A stretch of 64,000 nt of DNA from Zygaena filipendulae (GCA_907165275.2 OU015663.1:3732501-3796500), one strand, 5' to 3'; counted from the first letter of the stretch, positions 36,601-49,373 are shown. The notes: generated by a model not told the origin, from the sequence alone. Numbers and translations are program-made.

Positions 36601-37206
36601 TTTTCTTTACGTCATAAATAGTTTAGGGCGAGACATTTTTCGAAACGGGAGTGGGGCGGGGTTGTATTATGCGTGAGTGGAATTGTAACCCTGACCTACC
36701 GCGATGCCTATACCATATTCAAGTCGCTAGCCATATTCATATTCTCTGCCTGTACCTTATTAATGAGCATGTATATGCAGACCAGAACGTCCATTACCAT
36801 GGTAAACGATTCTAAGAAAGTTTTTGTTTTGTGACGAATCGATTTTATTTATTAATAAGACGGAATCTAAATTAAGCTTCGACACCTTGTGTAGACCAAA
36901 GAAACATAAGTACATACAGCCAAACACAGAACCTTCTCCTGGAAGTCGGTTAAAAGTTGTCATGATGTTACTTCTGCCGTATTGTTTTTTTGGTAGTTTT
37001 GAATTATGATACAATTTTCATTATTCGGATGGATTCTGTTTTATTACTTTTATTTGTTGTTTTTTTTTTTCTAAGTGACTGTACAATTTACCGAGCATAC
37101 TGACGCGTCCCAGTCGCCGAATACCAAATGTGGTTTGGTCAACTGGCACCGCGGACCCAGTTGGCAGAAGAGCCACAGTTTCTGAAGGGATTGTATAATT
37201 AATTAT

Positions 37207-37382
37207 CTAGCTGTTTTCTACGGTTTGCCCCCGTTAATTTGGGAGTTGCCGCAAAAATTCCAGGACAAAAAGTACCCCATGTTCTTTTCTGTACACCTGA
37301 TTACGACTACACAAAATTTCATGATGATGGGTTGAGTAGTTAAGGCATGAGAGCGTAACAAACGAAAACTCACATTCGCATG
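37207..37382 (-). mobile_element. Helitron-like repeat
   Basis: CTAGCTGTTTTCTACGGTTT at the left and AGAGCGTAACAAACGAAAAC at the right. Confidence 0.82.
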
Positions 37383-38145
37383 TATGTTATTTATGAGAAT
37401 GATTTATAAATACATTAAAAAGTACCTCATTGAAAAGAAAATTGTCCAAGTGTTTTAGGAAAATTACTATCAACAAGCTTTTAATATTGTACAACCTATA
37501 CAGTATACACCATATGATTACTTTTTGTCTATTCAATATTAAACAAAATTAAATTTTATTATTATTTAGCGATTTGATGCAAAATATATTCTCGTGGTCA
37601 GTCTACTTCGTGGCACACAAACGGTTCTAAGAACCTATTAGCTATTGAAATATATAGGATGTATTGTATAGGTTGAATGCGTTTAAGTGTACCTACCTAC
37701 ATAAGGTATGGGGTAGGTACCCATAAGCACGAATTCGACACCGGATGCAACAGCGACGGACGGACGGATGGAACGATTTAAATCATGTGTATGTTAACAC
37801 AATTATTAGCGCGAACACAATGCCTCACTCGCCTGCCATCTTGGTGGAATATGGTTTTCTTCATATTATTGTCATGCGCAAACGCATCCGTTCGACTTCA
37901 AGACTTCTGCACAATAAAATTTGTGCGTGTCACGAATTTTCATTGCATTTAATTAGGTACGTTTTTCGAGTATTTAACTACACGGTTGGTTAGAGGCGAT
38001 ATATTCGCAAATACTTCGATCGTGAGACTAATTCAATACCAGATTTTTGCTGTCTTCAAAATAAGTGTGCATACAGAATAATTGTCTCTGCTTTTGACAT
38101 ATAGTAAATTTATAAGAAAAACATTGTTTCATCCCTTAATCACTT
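37383..38145. other. anonymous sequence
   Basis: Nothing supported; an open frame at 37745-37993 has no recognisable motif. Confidence 0.45.
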
Positions 38146-38365
38146 ATTTATTATTTATTTATTTATTCTTCTTGCATAAAATAGTACAAATGGCGAACTT
38201 AATGCCTTGCGGCATTCTCTGACAGTTAACCACTGGGTTGACATAGAGATAAAAGGGACGGGGTATGCAACCTACGGAAAAAACGAAAAAATAAATAAAA
38301 ATAATAGTATTAAAAAACTAAAAACTGTTATAAACTAAGACACAAATAAGGACTGAACATAGAGA
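38146..38365 (-). mobile_element. LINE 3'-end repeat, copy 2
   Basis: TTTATTTATTTATTCTTCTT and TGCCTTGCGGCATTCTCTGA then GGGTTGACATAGAGATAAAA; homologous to copy 1 across about 210 bp. Confidence 0.75.
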
Positions 38366-39060
38366 TAATATATTATTATTGAGGTGAATTAGGTACCAAA
38401 AGGTCTGAAATACGAGTTTCTCTTTAAAAAAGAAAAGTCCACACAACATAACGATATACTTCCATACACAAACGTTTTCTTAGTGCTTACACATACGTAT
38501 ACATAAAATAGGGCCTTTTACAAACGGCAATCTAAATCGTTTTTCTCCTGTCAAAATTTTGCTGAAATGGATTTACGAAACTCGCGCGGCGTATTGTCGA
38601 TGGCATCGAACAACTAGCTCATAACATACTGGCTACCAAGAAAACGACGGAAGTAAAAAAATAAAATACAAAACCCATGTTCTTACGGGTATGCATGAAA
38701 TCGTTACTCGTAATCCGACAATAAATCCGAACTGTAAAAGGGCAGTTTCATTAAGTGAATAATTCGTGGTTCACGGGGAATTTCTTCCATCCTTGTTTAG
38801 TGGCATTGCATGCCTTGTTTATGTAGCAAAGTCACCGCAAAAGAGCGCAGCGAGCGACACACGGGCGGTGCGTTTGTCGAATGGACTTCCGGACAATTCT
38901 GCTCAAATCAAGCGAAAACGAAGCGGCTTCACCTTTGTGAATTTTGAGATTTGCTCATATCATGTCCCAAATTTAACACAAATTTGAGTTTAGTGACATG
39001 TATTTTCTCAGTAGGTAGTAGGTACATAGAAAAACATGTTTCGGATCAAAATTTACTTCA

Positions 39061-39151
39061 TATTATGTAAATTACGCGGGACTTGAACGCGATGTTTTTT
39101 ATTACGGCGTGTTTTTTATTACGGTGTTGTTTCGGCGTAATTTACATAATA
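39061..39151. repeat. 91-bp hairpin
   Basis: TATTATGTAAATTACGC and GCGTAATTTACATAATA are perfect inverted repeats of 17 bp. The loop carries two tandem GTTTTTTATTACGG copies. Confidence 0.88.
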
Positions 39152-39845
39152 TAATGTGCTCAAAACGCGAAAATCTAAAAACTTTAAAATTTACTTCTCC
39201 GGCATAAAGTAAGTTTGCCAAAAAGTCTACAAATAACATCAGATAAAATACTACCATTTTTAACAGTAGATTGAATTTATTAAAAGAAACAAAAGAAAGA
39301 GTCTTATAGCAGCTGTTTTAAAGGTTTAATTTTATAGTTTTGCGCATTTTTACAACTTCACAGCTGCATTTTACCTCCACACTTGATACTTATCAGACGA
39401 CACGCTAAATGCAAACATAACAACATAAAATAATAGCCACTTCTTCAAATTAAAAACAACCACGTTAATTGACATCAGTTTTGTCAACATAATATTACAC
39501 TACATACATCCTCGTTTAACTTTAGTTTTCAATTAATTAAAATTAATGAATTTTAAATTGCATATTCACGTTGTGACACCGACACTAATATGTTTAATAT
39601 GTTTATAGCTTTTTAATAATACATGATATGAGACAAAAAAGGCGCGTCAGCGACTACCAAACAAACAGACACATGGAATGGCGTTATAGATATGCAGACT
39701 ATTTTTAGAAACCTACGATCGTGACTGTATAAAACGAAAAAAATCAAAAATTTCTAAACTCGGGACTCACCACAATTTTTATCATTCTATCATCAACTTT
39801 AATTTCAATGAGTTTGAAACTTCATTAATTTTGGTATTTTCTTTC

Positions 39846-39911
39846 TTTATGGGTCGCGACCAACCGGTGGGTCGCGAGTCCCGAGGAGCCATAGTTTGGG
39901 AATGACTGGAC
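39846..39911. mobile_element. hAT-like non-autonomous element, one end
   Basis: GGGTCGCGACCAACCGGTGG then GTCGCGAG and the terminal AGTTTGGGAATGACTG resemble the CAGTGGTTCCCAAACT-type terminus of hAT elements. The other end was not found; 39755 onward may be its interior. Confidence 0.45.
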
Positions 39912-41449
39912 TAGATTATATGCACATCTCTTATCGATGTTTAAAACGAAAGTTTCAAAAACACGGTTTTGACTGTCATATAACTAACATAACATAACCT
40001 AACCTAATCAAAAATCAAATTCTTCGAGTCCGCATCAGTTGAAAATACCCACCTATTTCTCAAGTCATTATCTAAGTATTTCTAATCCAACGCTAACGTG
40101 TTCGCTCGTCGCTCGCTGCGCTAGACCGCGAGCGGTGTGTCACCATTCCTCAGCCGGATTAAAGAGAGCCACTCAAACTAATTACTAAGTTTACGAGTGC
40201 ATCCAAGAAGGTATATTGAGTTGTCTTACAATGTGAGTGAATGATACGAGGGCAGCTGGAGGTAATTGTGACTGCTGGATCATGCGAATTGAGATGTCGT
40301 CCTGGATCTATGTGATGCCATTTCACCGCCGATCTGGAGTAAGTTCTCTAAAGTTACAAATGGTCATTATTTCATTATAGAGAGAATGTAAACGTTTAGC
40401 CAACTGTGTCCTGACTGTGTCCTTTAAGTATGTTATGTTTATCAATCTAAGGAAAATAATTTAAAAGTTATGTTTTGGATCGTTGAAAGTAGACTTTTGA
40501 CAGACAACGGAAGCGTCTTGGGAATTTATTATGTCAATGATTGTTTATACTAAATTTCTCCATTCATAAAACTAATTCACGTTTGTGGGTTGTTTATTTT
40601 TCTAGACACCATCGTCTCATATTAATCGCCCAATGCATCCTTTTCAACAGAACTTTTTTCGCTAACCCATAGCGATAGTTTTACACGTCAAAAATGATAA
40701 GTTTTGAACTCATCAAATACATGTGACTTAATTTACTTCGAAATCACTTGCTCAGTCGCCCCCTTCATCAAGTGCATACTACGTATATTATTTGAACAGT
40801 ATTGTAATTCTCTAACCACTGTAGTGCCACCCTACAGTTTATCGATAATTTCATGTTAAATGACTCGGCAACTTTTTTGCTCGAACAATTTTTATTCGAC
40901 GCGTATTTTACGACCGCCAACAATATTTTACGACCCCACGACTGTATCGCTATGGGCCGCGTCGGGTTTTATAATACTTTAATTTCACCGCCAGAAAACT
41001 ATAAAAATATGCAAATGCAACATAAAAGTCGTTCGTGGAGCGACAATAAAATGCAATCCACGACTTTACGTACAGCACTAGTACGATAACATTAATGACA
41101 ATTAGTCGATCAGTGTGAAAAACTCATGGATTTAGCAAGATTTTTTTCTATAACTCTAAAATAGCATAATATTTTCACGTCTAGATAAATAAAAATTTGC
41201 CATTTTTGACCCCACGTTTATTTCTCTCTTATTATTAGATTTTTATTAACTTTTTGATTTTTATGAGCGTCAAGATGCATGCCGTTCAAATTTCAGTTTT
41301 TCAGCGTTATTAAGCAACTTGTGCAATTAGTATTTAGCCGCACTAATTATGAATACACCGGCTACTACACTTACCTAGATAATGACTTTGAAACTTAAAA
41401 AAATCGACCTTGATTTTTTCTCAGATTTTATAAAAAATTTATGGGACTT
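39912..41449. other. anonymous sequence with one exon-like patch
   Basis: Around 40252-40338 a frame on the plus strand is open (W-I-M-R-I-E-M-S-S-W-I-Y) up to a GTAAGT donor at about 40338. It may be chance or a repeat fragment. Confidence 0.35.
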
Positions 41450-41575
41450 ACCCTACCCTAGTTGAACCGCATCTGTCTACCTTAACGCTCTTGTCCTTCA
41501 AAATTTCACGATTATCGGTTGAAACGTGCAAGCGTAATAAATAAACTAACTCTAACATTCGCATATTTTTCCGTA
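41450..41575 (-). mobile_element. Helitron-like repeat, degraded
   Basis: CTCTTGTCCTTCAAAATTTC, CGATTATCGGTTGAAACGTG and AACATTCGCATA are recognisable; the 3' hairpin is eroded. Confidence 0.6.
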
Positions 41576-41817
41576 GTTAGGATTTCTAGAAAACGTTTTA
41601 TCCTTGTTTTCAGGCAATAAAAATTAGTGTTTGGTACTGCTTTTCTACTTAACAACAGATGGCGCTATAAGCAACTTTCTCCTTGAGAAGTTATCAGAAC
41701 GAGCGAACGGTTTCACTTCTGCCGAGAGGTTTGCAAATTTTTTTTTATTAATACAGTTTATCGCATACATAACATAAGAACGAACCAGATTCCACTTATA
41801 TGGAATAAGCATTACCC

Positions 41818-42071
41818 TTCGGCTGCCCTACGGAAAAACAAAGCAACTGAAATGTTTTCCAGAATTAGTTTTTTTTTGTATTTTTGGCACTTTTTACGTA
41901 TAACGGACATTCCTAAACCATCAAAAAAGCTTCAGTCTTAGAAAAATTAAAATTAAGAAAATCGTTAACCTAAGGAAGGTGTATTTTAAATATTGCTATT
42001 TCCGGTTTTTCCTCCTCCTGTAAAATTTATTCCGCTGCAATTACTTTGTTTTTCCGAAGGGCAGCCGGCTT
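41818..42071. mobile_element. MITE family Z
   Basis: TTCGGCTGCCCTACGGAAAA at the left and TTTTTCCGAAGGGCAGCCGG at the right form terminal inverted repeats of about 30 bp extending into ACAAAG.AA. Confidence 0.88.
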
Positions 42072-42944
42072 GTACATATTGTTTACTTTTAGCTATACTT
42101 TCTATCTTTGTGTTGTCCTTCTGAGTTGTGTGCATTAATTATTGTGAATTTAGTGTGAATATTGCTTATTCAACCAAACTTTTTTTTGACAGTTGGTTTT
42201 GTTTTTGTTTTTATCTATCAACACCACTTTTTATCTAACAACGTGAAAAAGCCGCTCGGCCTGCTAGTTAGGTGTGTTTTCTCCGGGAGATATAACTAAT
42301 ATATTGCCAATGTTTGATGTAAAACATTAAGGTCGTTATGCGACGATTTAACTTTCTCGGTCCCGCGAGGAACGCAACGCGAACGCGGCGATACTCGTAA
42401 AACTTTAACGCGCGGTGTCTTATATTGCGGAGACTGCAAACCTACCGCAGTTATGAAAATACTTTTACATAGAAATTATTAGTTATTTATGCATTATTAC
42501 GGAGTCATAATCTTTATAATATAGAGGGTGTAATTTTAAACGAGAGACATGTACCTAACTAAGAAAATAGCACAAGGGAAACTTAAAAACGTAGGTTTTC
42601 ATGGCACCCAGTTTTCCTGAATATTGTTTTTCTAGATATTTTAGACGAGAATCGAATAGAACACACTTCGATACGTCCCTTGTTTAACTACACATCCTGT
42701 ATAAAGAAACTTGTTGGCTTAATATCTGCTTCCAGCCGATACTATCTACTGAAGCTACATGCCATTTGTCACAAGATAGATTTTTTTAAATAAACCCAAT
42801 AAAGTTGGGGAAAAATCGTAATAAATTTTTCATGACCACGTGTCATTGACGATAAGGTCTTTCTTTTCTATGTATAGTGATAACGATTAAAGATTGTCAA
42901 CGCTGCTGGTCCCAAACTAAGCAGAGCTGTTACTACTACATCCT

Positions 42945-43220
42945 CTATACATATAAATAAAATTTAACTGTCCGTTTGCAATTCCAAATTAACAGCTCTT
43001 CACTAAAATATGCAGTTCAAAGTATTTTGTCTGTCTATTAATCTCTGAAACGGACCAGCGGGACTTTCACTTGCATATATAGCTGATTTTATAAGGATTA
43101 ACTTAGGCTACTTTTATTTTAGAAAAAAAAAACTTTTCATAAAACCCAACAAAATCCACTTTTAACAATTTTTAATCGACACGAAAATAAATGCCAGAGC
43201 CATCTTCGATTCCCGCAAAA
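42945..43220 (+). mobile_element. Helitron-like 5' end
   Basis: TCTATACATATAAATAAAAT then TAACTGTCCG and ATTAATCTCTGAAACGG resemble the second Helitron 5' type seen at 50313 and 48331. Confidence 0.55.
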
Positions 43221-44934
43221 AACTCCCTAAAACAAGTTTCTACTGAATGAAAACATGATGACAAACTAAAGAAGTGTTTTTGTGAAATAAATGAGAAATA
43301 CTGTACCTAATGAATTGTAATCTTTTCTATCATCGGAGCCTTCGCGGGAATATGCGAGCGGAATTGACTTTTACAACTACAGAGAACCTTCGTCGGGTTT
43401 ATAACTTAGGTAAGTTTAGTAACGTATCTACCTAGGAGTAGGAAATGTTTGATGGTATAAAATGAAATAATAATGAGAATGTGTAACGAGGCGGCCGTAT
43501 GCCACTCGTTATGATATCCCGCCTCATTTCTGATATTTTTTTTTTTTATTTTTAATCTGTTCTTTTTATATTTAAAATTTTGACTTTTTGACTTTTGATT
43601 AGAACTAGATACATTTTAAAAAATACATAAAGCTCTAATTTATAAAAAATCTTTTATTTTGAGCTAGCCGAGGGCTTTTATTACCACGAACCTCACAAAT
43701 GAGCTTCACGAATAACATCAACTTGCGGATTTTTGTATTTAATTTTTTTATTGTCTCTCCAATATACATACAAACACTCCAAGTATACGGTCTTAAGTAT
43801 ACAATGAATGAATTTTTTTTAACAATAGATTTAAGAAATTATTTTTTTTTTAATAGGAATCCTAGGTTCTTCATTTTGCGGCCTATACGTCACCGCTTTG
43901 GGATCCGGGCAGTCCCACTACAATTATCTATCGGTGGCAACACTGACCCAGTGACCACCGGCACCGGCACCGGCGCCGGTCGCGCTAACCTATTCAAAAG
44001 CAAATTGAGTTTGTCGAATTCCATCAAAATTTGACGGCAGCTCTTGCATTGTAAAATAGTTATGGCAACCGTACGCTGTTGCGTGCATTGAGTAGGAATA
44101 GACAAAATGACAGTAGAAACTTGGTATCACATCGGTTTTTATTCTTCGATCTTTGAACACAATAAATTCCCTCATTGTCCTGAGTCATAATTCGAATTTT
44201 GAAAATTTGTATCTTGTTCTCTTTATTTTGACATGCAGCATGCTTTCTTGAATGTGTTCAAAATTTGAATTCAAACGGTTTGGGAACTCGTCTGATTTTT
44301 ATGATAATATAAATATTTTATTAATTCTATTATTTCTAATAACATTTCGGTAGATAGACGTTTTATTCTCTCTCTAAAAATTTAATTTACATTTTACTTA
44401 AAAAATAATTATATTTACAAAAGACATAGTCAATCTGATACAGTGGGTACGGTCTACTTGTTATTACTTACTCTGTGCCTGTTAGATATGTTAAACATGT
44501 TTAGGTTACCTACTTGATAGTTTCGTCGTTCTCGCTAATAGGTATGACATAATATTTTACATTTAGAACACCAAAAGTACTCGCTTCAGGCCAGCGGCAC
44601 TCCCTTGAACCAAAAATGACTATGGATTTATGCGCGAACTTTTTTACCAACTTTGGAATACTTAACCAAATTTCTATGACCGCGTCATACATTGCATTGG
44701 TATGGTTGGCACAAAATGCTTTCATAGATCGGATCAGCGATTAGTATGGAAGTGCCTACTCTTAAAACGTAGTGATTATTTGCTCAGTGAGTCGCTTTAC
44801 TAGTACGAGTACCTACTATGTTAGACTTCAAAGATATTGTTTGCAATAGGAATACCTAGATCTAATGTTACTGAGAATATATTTTTATATATTGTGAGAA
44901 TATTTACGTATAACACATTAGCTGTGTTCACGGT
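43221..44934. other. anonymous sequence with GC-rich patch at 43890-44000
   Basis: The patch contains a CACCGG microsatellite-like run (43955-43980). No gene is supported. Confidence 0.45.
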
Positions 44935-45000
44935 TTCACTCGCATGACATTCTGTTTTTCCACAGGAACTCCTAATTTTCTAGTAGGTACAAACCTTGTA
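44935..45000 (-). mobile_element. Helitron-like 3' fragment, degraded
   Basis: GTTCACGGTTTCACTCGCAT and CCACAGGAACTCCTAATTTT retain only the 3' hairpin area. Confidence 0.5.
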
Positions 45001-45238
45001 CTGACAAACTGACAATTACAAACTCAAAAAAATAATTATTGTAAATCGGTCGAGCAGATTTCTAGTTTTACGATACTATAGTACGGTAGCTAATTTTTAT
45101 ACCCAGAGACTAGATTAGGTCGCTACTTTGTTCGCGTAATTGATGATCTCGGGAATGCGATAATTTCCCGATGTAAAATGTCAAAAAGTAATAATATTAT
45201 GTTACGTTGTTTATAATCTATAGCATTTTTATTGATTA

Positions 45239-45716
45239 CTAGCTGAACCCCACGGTTTCACCCGCGGCAATTTCGAAGTTCCCGCGGGAATTCCGGGATA
45301 AAGAGTACCCTGTGTCACTATGTCACTCAAAATCACTTTAGCTTCCTATAAGTGAAAGAATTTTCAAAACTGGTTCAGTAGATACAGAGATCACAACCTC
45401 ACAAACTCCGGAGTTCCCGCGGGAATTCCGGGATAAAAAAATACCCTATAATACTCAAGATCTGTGTAGCTTTCTATAAGTGAAAGAATTTTCAAAATCG
45501 GTTCAGTAGATCCACAGATAGTTTTTCCCCTGGTTTTACCCGCGAAAATTCGGAGTTCCCGCGGGAATTTCGGAATGAAAAGTACCCTATGACACTGAGG
45601 GTCACTGCAGCTTCCTATAAGTGAAAGAATTTTCAAAATCAGTTCAGTAGATCCAGAGACCCCTACAACGTCACAAACTCACAAACTTTTGCTCTTTATA
45701 ATATTAGTATAGATTA
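45239..45716 (-). mobile_element. Helitron-like repeat with triplicated internal unit
   Basis: CTAGCTGAACCCCACGGTTT at the left and ATAATATTAGTATAGAT at the right bound three successive copies of a segment of about 140-165 bp running from CGGAGTTCCCGCGGGAATT to TATAAGTGAAAGAATTTTCA and TTCAGTAGAT. Confidence 0.92.
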
Positions 45717-46003
45717 GTGCCTACTCGGTCTTCTGGGTTGAGTATGTACGAGTTTATGTTTTTCACCGAAATGCCACAGCAGAATAAACTTGTTTAGAAT
45801 AATACCAACAAGATTGTACGTACATAATATATATAAAGTAACTAGATCCAATTAGGTCGTCTCCGAACGATTTATGGGGTCAATTATGACATACAAGAGC
45901 GATTGTATACGCAGTGCGAGTTAAATTGAAGTGTTTATCAATTGATTGTTGTGTTGCATTTTTATGCAGCGTATATGAATGTAGTCTGCGGGATATGCCT
46001 ACA

Positions 46004-46117
46004 TAGATGAACAATCAACCCGGTGCTTGGGTTTAAACCCGAATTAAACCTGGGCATTTACGGGCTTTTCTCGGATTTAAACCCAAGCGAGCTTAATCCG
46101 AGTTGATTGCCCATCTA
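46004..46117. mobile_element. small palindromic element
   Basis: TAGATGAACAATCAACCCGG at the left and CCGAGTTGATTGCCCATCTA at the right, with an inner TTGGGTTTAAACCC / GGATTTAAACCCAA pairing. About 114 bp. Confidence 0.85.
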
Positions 46118-46334
46118 TACTGCGCGATGGTTTGTACAGTCTATCAATAGTCAAAAATATAGACATACCTATTAGACATTAGACAACATCTGTCGAAGAG
46201 GCAAGTCTTAAAAATCTCTCTGAAACTAATTGTGCCACACTTCTAATGCAATTACTTCTAGGTATAGCAAAACGATTAAAGATTGTTAACTTGGCTAAGG
46301 GGGTTAGCCGAGCGTACCTAATATGCGTGGGCGG

Positions 46335-46515
46335 CGCCACAGTCTCGGCGGCGGTGGCGGCGGCGGCGGCGGCGGTAGCGGCAAAAACAAATGGTAGAAA
46401 ACATAAGAAGTAGGCCACAGCTCGCGTCGCTGATAGCTGTGGCCAACTTCGTATGTTGTCCACCACTTGTTTTTTCCGCCGCCGCCGCCGCCACCGCCGC
46501 CGCTGAGGCTGTGGC
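46335..46515. mobile_element. palindromic element with (CCG)n arms
   Basis: GCCACAGTCTCGGCGGCGG at the left is mirrored by CCGCCGCTGAGGCTGTGGC at the right, with long CGG/CCG runs in the arms. A second hairpin (GGCCACAGCT...AGCTGTGGCC, 46413-46444) lies at the centre. Apparent poly-Gly, poly-Ala and poly-Pro frames here are only the triplet repeat. Confidence 0.9.
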
Positions 46516-46971
46516 CAAGGGGTAACGGAGCATAATATAAGCGCGGCATGCTTGGCGACACAACTTGCAGTGTCTATTTGACACGAGTCATCGGTGATAA
46601 ATAACTAAATACAGTAGCTCCGCTCCACTGTACGTGAATTGTGACGTTGTAAGTATTCGAGATAAGCGCTCATTTTTTTTTTTTGTTATCAACTTGTCAT
46701 TCGATATTTTGTAGGTCAAGAAATAAGCATAGAATTGCAGCAAGGTTTATCTCTCAGCTAGCTCACGCATAACACATATCTGTTAAATGTCTTTTTATTA
46801 CACCTGAACCTTGAGGGATATTGGTTTTAGCAATACATTGTAGGTAATAGTATAATTTAAATTGAATTTTTTTGCCACCTCAGTTTCTTACTGTATTAGC
46901 AAAGACATTAAAAAAGACTCGATGGCTGCACTCTCACTCTCTTTTAATGTCTTTGTGTATTAATTAGTATA

Positions 46972-47134
46972 ATATCCTTATAAACGCGAAAGTTTTTATG
47001 TATATGGATGTTTGTTACTCTTTCACACAAAAATGATTTTTTTACAATAGGTAATAGGTAGGAGCTTTACACATAGGCTCGATTATAATCCGGAATTCCT
47101 GCGGAACTCCGAAATTACCGCGGGGTGCAGCTAG
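46972..47134 (+). mobile_element. Helitron-like repeat
   Basis: TAAACGCGAAAGTTTTTATG through GAACTCCGAAATTACCGCGG, ending GTGCAGCTAG. Confidence 0.82.
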
Positions 47135-47311
47135 TTGCAAATGCAGGTAATATTTATCCTCAAAAAAAAACCTTCCTTAACGTAAGATAAACAATGATGT
47201 AACTACATATTTCATAGGCTGTGAGAAAACAGTAGATTAAGCGAATTCGAAAGTACCTATAGATGATTTTAATAATATTAAGATAAATATAATTAACTAC
47301 AATAACTGTTC

Positions 47312-47523
47312 CCGGCGGTTTCAGCCGCGGTAATTTCGGAATTCCTGCGGGAATTCCAAGTTACAATAACCAATGTTACTCAGGGATAATGTTGCATTCC
47401 AAAGGTGAAGAAACATTTTTGAAGCGGTCTAGTACTTTTTGAGTTAAATCGTAACAAACAAACAAATAAACACAAACAAACAAAAATACAAATCGTTCCT
47501 CTTTATAGATATTAGTAATAATT
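47312..47523 (-). mobile_element. Helitron-like repeat
   Basis: TTCCCGGCGGTTTCAGCCGC at the left and AACAAACAAACAAATAAACA then ATAGATATTAGTAAT at the right. Confidence 0.82.
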
Positions 47524-47794
47524 TAGTATCGATTATCTTTTTTTTTAAACCAAAGTGGTAATTATATGTATAGAGTGTAGGTACTTATCGATCGATAACT
47601 TAATATTTACTGCTTGCTTAGTAACGAATTATCTACATAACATTGATATAAAAACTTTTTACTAAGTAGGTAACTATATCAATGCTGCATAATTATTTTG
47701 TATCAATATAAATAAAAAAACATAATAAATATATTATAAACAATTAATCGTCTGCATTAACAGAAGACGATACGAGTATTATTATAGCTACTAG

Positions 47795-47927
47795 CTTCAC
47801 ATTCACGCGAGAATCTTGCGAGAATGCGAGAAAACCACGAGAAACGGCGGAGAACATCGGCTCCACCGCCACATTCACGTTCTCGTGGTTTTCTTGCTTG
47901 CTCGCAAGATTCACGCGTGAATGTGGA
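47795..47927. mobile_element. palindromic element
   Basis: TTCACATTCACGCGAGAATC and GAGAAAACCACGAGAA are mirrored by TTCTCGTGGTTTTC and GATTCACGCGTGAATGTGGA. About 133 bp. Confidence 0.88.
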
Positions 47928-48011
47928 GTGGGCCATTAAAAAATTTGGGTAAATACCGGTAAATTCACTCGCGCGAGTTTCGGTATTCTCGCAAACTCCT
48001 AATTTTCTTTA

Positions 48012-48168
48012 ATGCTAATGCTCCACCTGCGTGTTAACGCGTAAATTAGTGCGCTAATTTAGGCATTACGTAGATGTGTCCCACATTTTAACGGGTTTAC
48101 TTACTAACATTACCACGTTAGACATTAACATCAACGTTAACGTTAACGCAGGTGGAGCAGTAGCATAA
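48012..48168. mobile_element. MITE with TIR ATGCTCCACCTGCGTGTTAA
   Basis: The left end ATGCTAATGCTCCACCTGCG is mirrored by CGCAGGTGGAGCAGTAGCAT at the right; about 157 bp. It starts only 84 bp after the preceding palindrome. Confidence 0.88.
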
Positions 48169-48410
48169 TACAAACCTTGTCCTGACGGAAGCAAAAATAT
48201 TGGTCGCCCAGTTTTGAGTTTTTGCAAGACTATCGCATGGTATTTTATTACCTATTTATTATATTATTATAGATTTGAATTTGACATTAAAAATTTTAAT
48301 CAAAAAATTCTAAAAATGGTAATTTTTTCTATTATCTATACATATAATAAAATTGTAACAGAATGTATGTACTTGGGAGATAAATAAGAAAAAAAAATTT
48401 AGGCGACTCT

Positions 48411-48421
48411 ATGAGTGATAT
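48411..48421. repeat. target-site duplication of RTE insertion, left copy
   Basis: ATGAGTGATAT, identical to 49374-49384. Confidence 0.9.
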
Positions 48422-49373
48422 CATGAATCTAGAAAAAACAAAATTAATGACAAACAATACAAAAGTACCTATACTGTTAGACTCTAACCAAATAGAATAT
48501 GTTAATGAATATATATATATATATATTTAGGACAGATCATTGCACCAGAAAATCAGATGCAAAAAGAAATAAACATCAGAATAAATAAAGCTTAGGAAAG
48601 ATTTTGGTCCCTAAAGGAAGTCATCAAGAATCCACATAATATGCCCCTTAAAGATAAGACTACAGTGTTCACTTATGTATACTACCAAGTTTAACATATG
48701 AAGCACAAACCTGAGCCCTCACTAGCAAACAGAGTGAAGCACTTAGATTGTGTCAAAACAAAATGGAGAGAAGCATTCTAAACCTCAAGCTAAGAGACAA
48801 AGTTAAACTCAAAAATATAAGAAGCAAGACAAAAGTCATGGATGTCACTTATACAGTGAAAAAGCTTAAATGGAACTGGGTAGGCCATATGATAAGAAAC
48901 AAAAAGGAAAAATGGACAAAAGATGTTACCGAATGGTACCCTCGGGATGGGAAAAGAAAGAAAGGGAGGCAAAAAACACGATGGGAAGACGACATTAGAA
49001 AGGTAGCTGGAACAACATGGCAAAGGGAAGCCAAAAATAGAAATAGATGGAAAAGCCTAGAGGAGGCCTATGCCAAACCGATAATAATGTTACCGATGTT
49101 GAGGACGAATGATTAAATTAAACATTAATCTGATTAATATAATTTAATTAATTTATTATGATGATTAAAAGTGCATGATTTTTTTAATTAATAAATAAAA
49201 ATGAATTGTAATTATTAAAAGTGCATGAAAGTTGTACTAAAAAAGTATGAAATGTATCGTAATATATTGGGAAATTATATAGTACAAAAGAGGAAAGAAA
49301 CACGGAAAACAACTGTAATGAATTCAATGTAATACTATATATCGGCAATAAAGGCTATTTTGATTTGATTTTG
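48422..49373 (+). pseudogene. 5'-truncated RTE-type LINE, reverse transcriptase C-terminus and 3' tail
   Basis: A retrotransposon insertion flanked by 11-bp duplications ATGAGTGATAT (48411-48421 and 49374-49384). The plus strand first reads MNLEKTKLMTNN, then IEYVNEY, a TA microsatellite, LGQIIAPENQMQKEINIRI and FWSLKE, typical of the end of the RTE reverse transcriptase. It is interrupted by stops and a frameshift near 48745. The second frame (to the stop at 49116) carries the conserved C-terminal block WNWVGHMIR, KWTKDVTEWYPRDGKRKKGR, RWEDDIRKVAG and W-Q-R-E-A. The 3' tail of TTTTGAT-type repeats (49352-49373) is characteristic of RTE elements. It is dead but relatively young given the perfect target duplication. 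Confidence 0.9.

Noticed and set aside
43699..44175. Overlapping ORFs of about 60-110 codons on both strands
   Set aside because: They arise from a GC-rich patch and T-rich flanks; no motif, splice context or family resemblance.
46179..46584. Minus-strand ORFs with poly-Gly, poly-Ala and poly-Pro
   Set aside because: They are three frames of the CCG/CGG triplet runs in a palindromic repeat, with no independent coding evidence.
48790..49034. Minus-strand ORFs over the RTE
   Set aside because: Antisense shadows of the conserved RTE reverse-transcriptase C-terminus.
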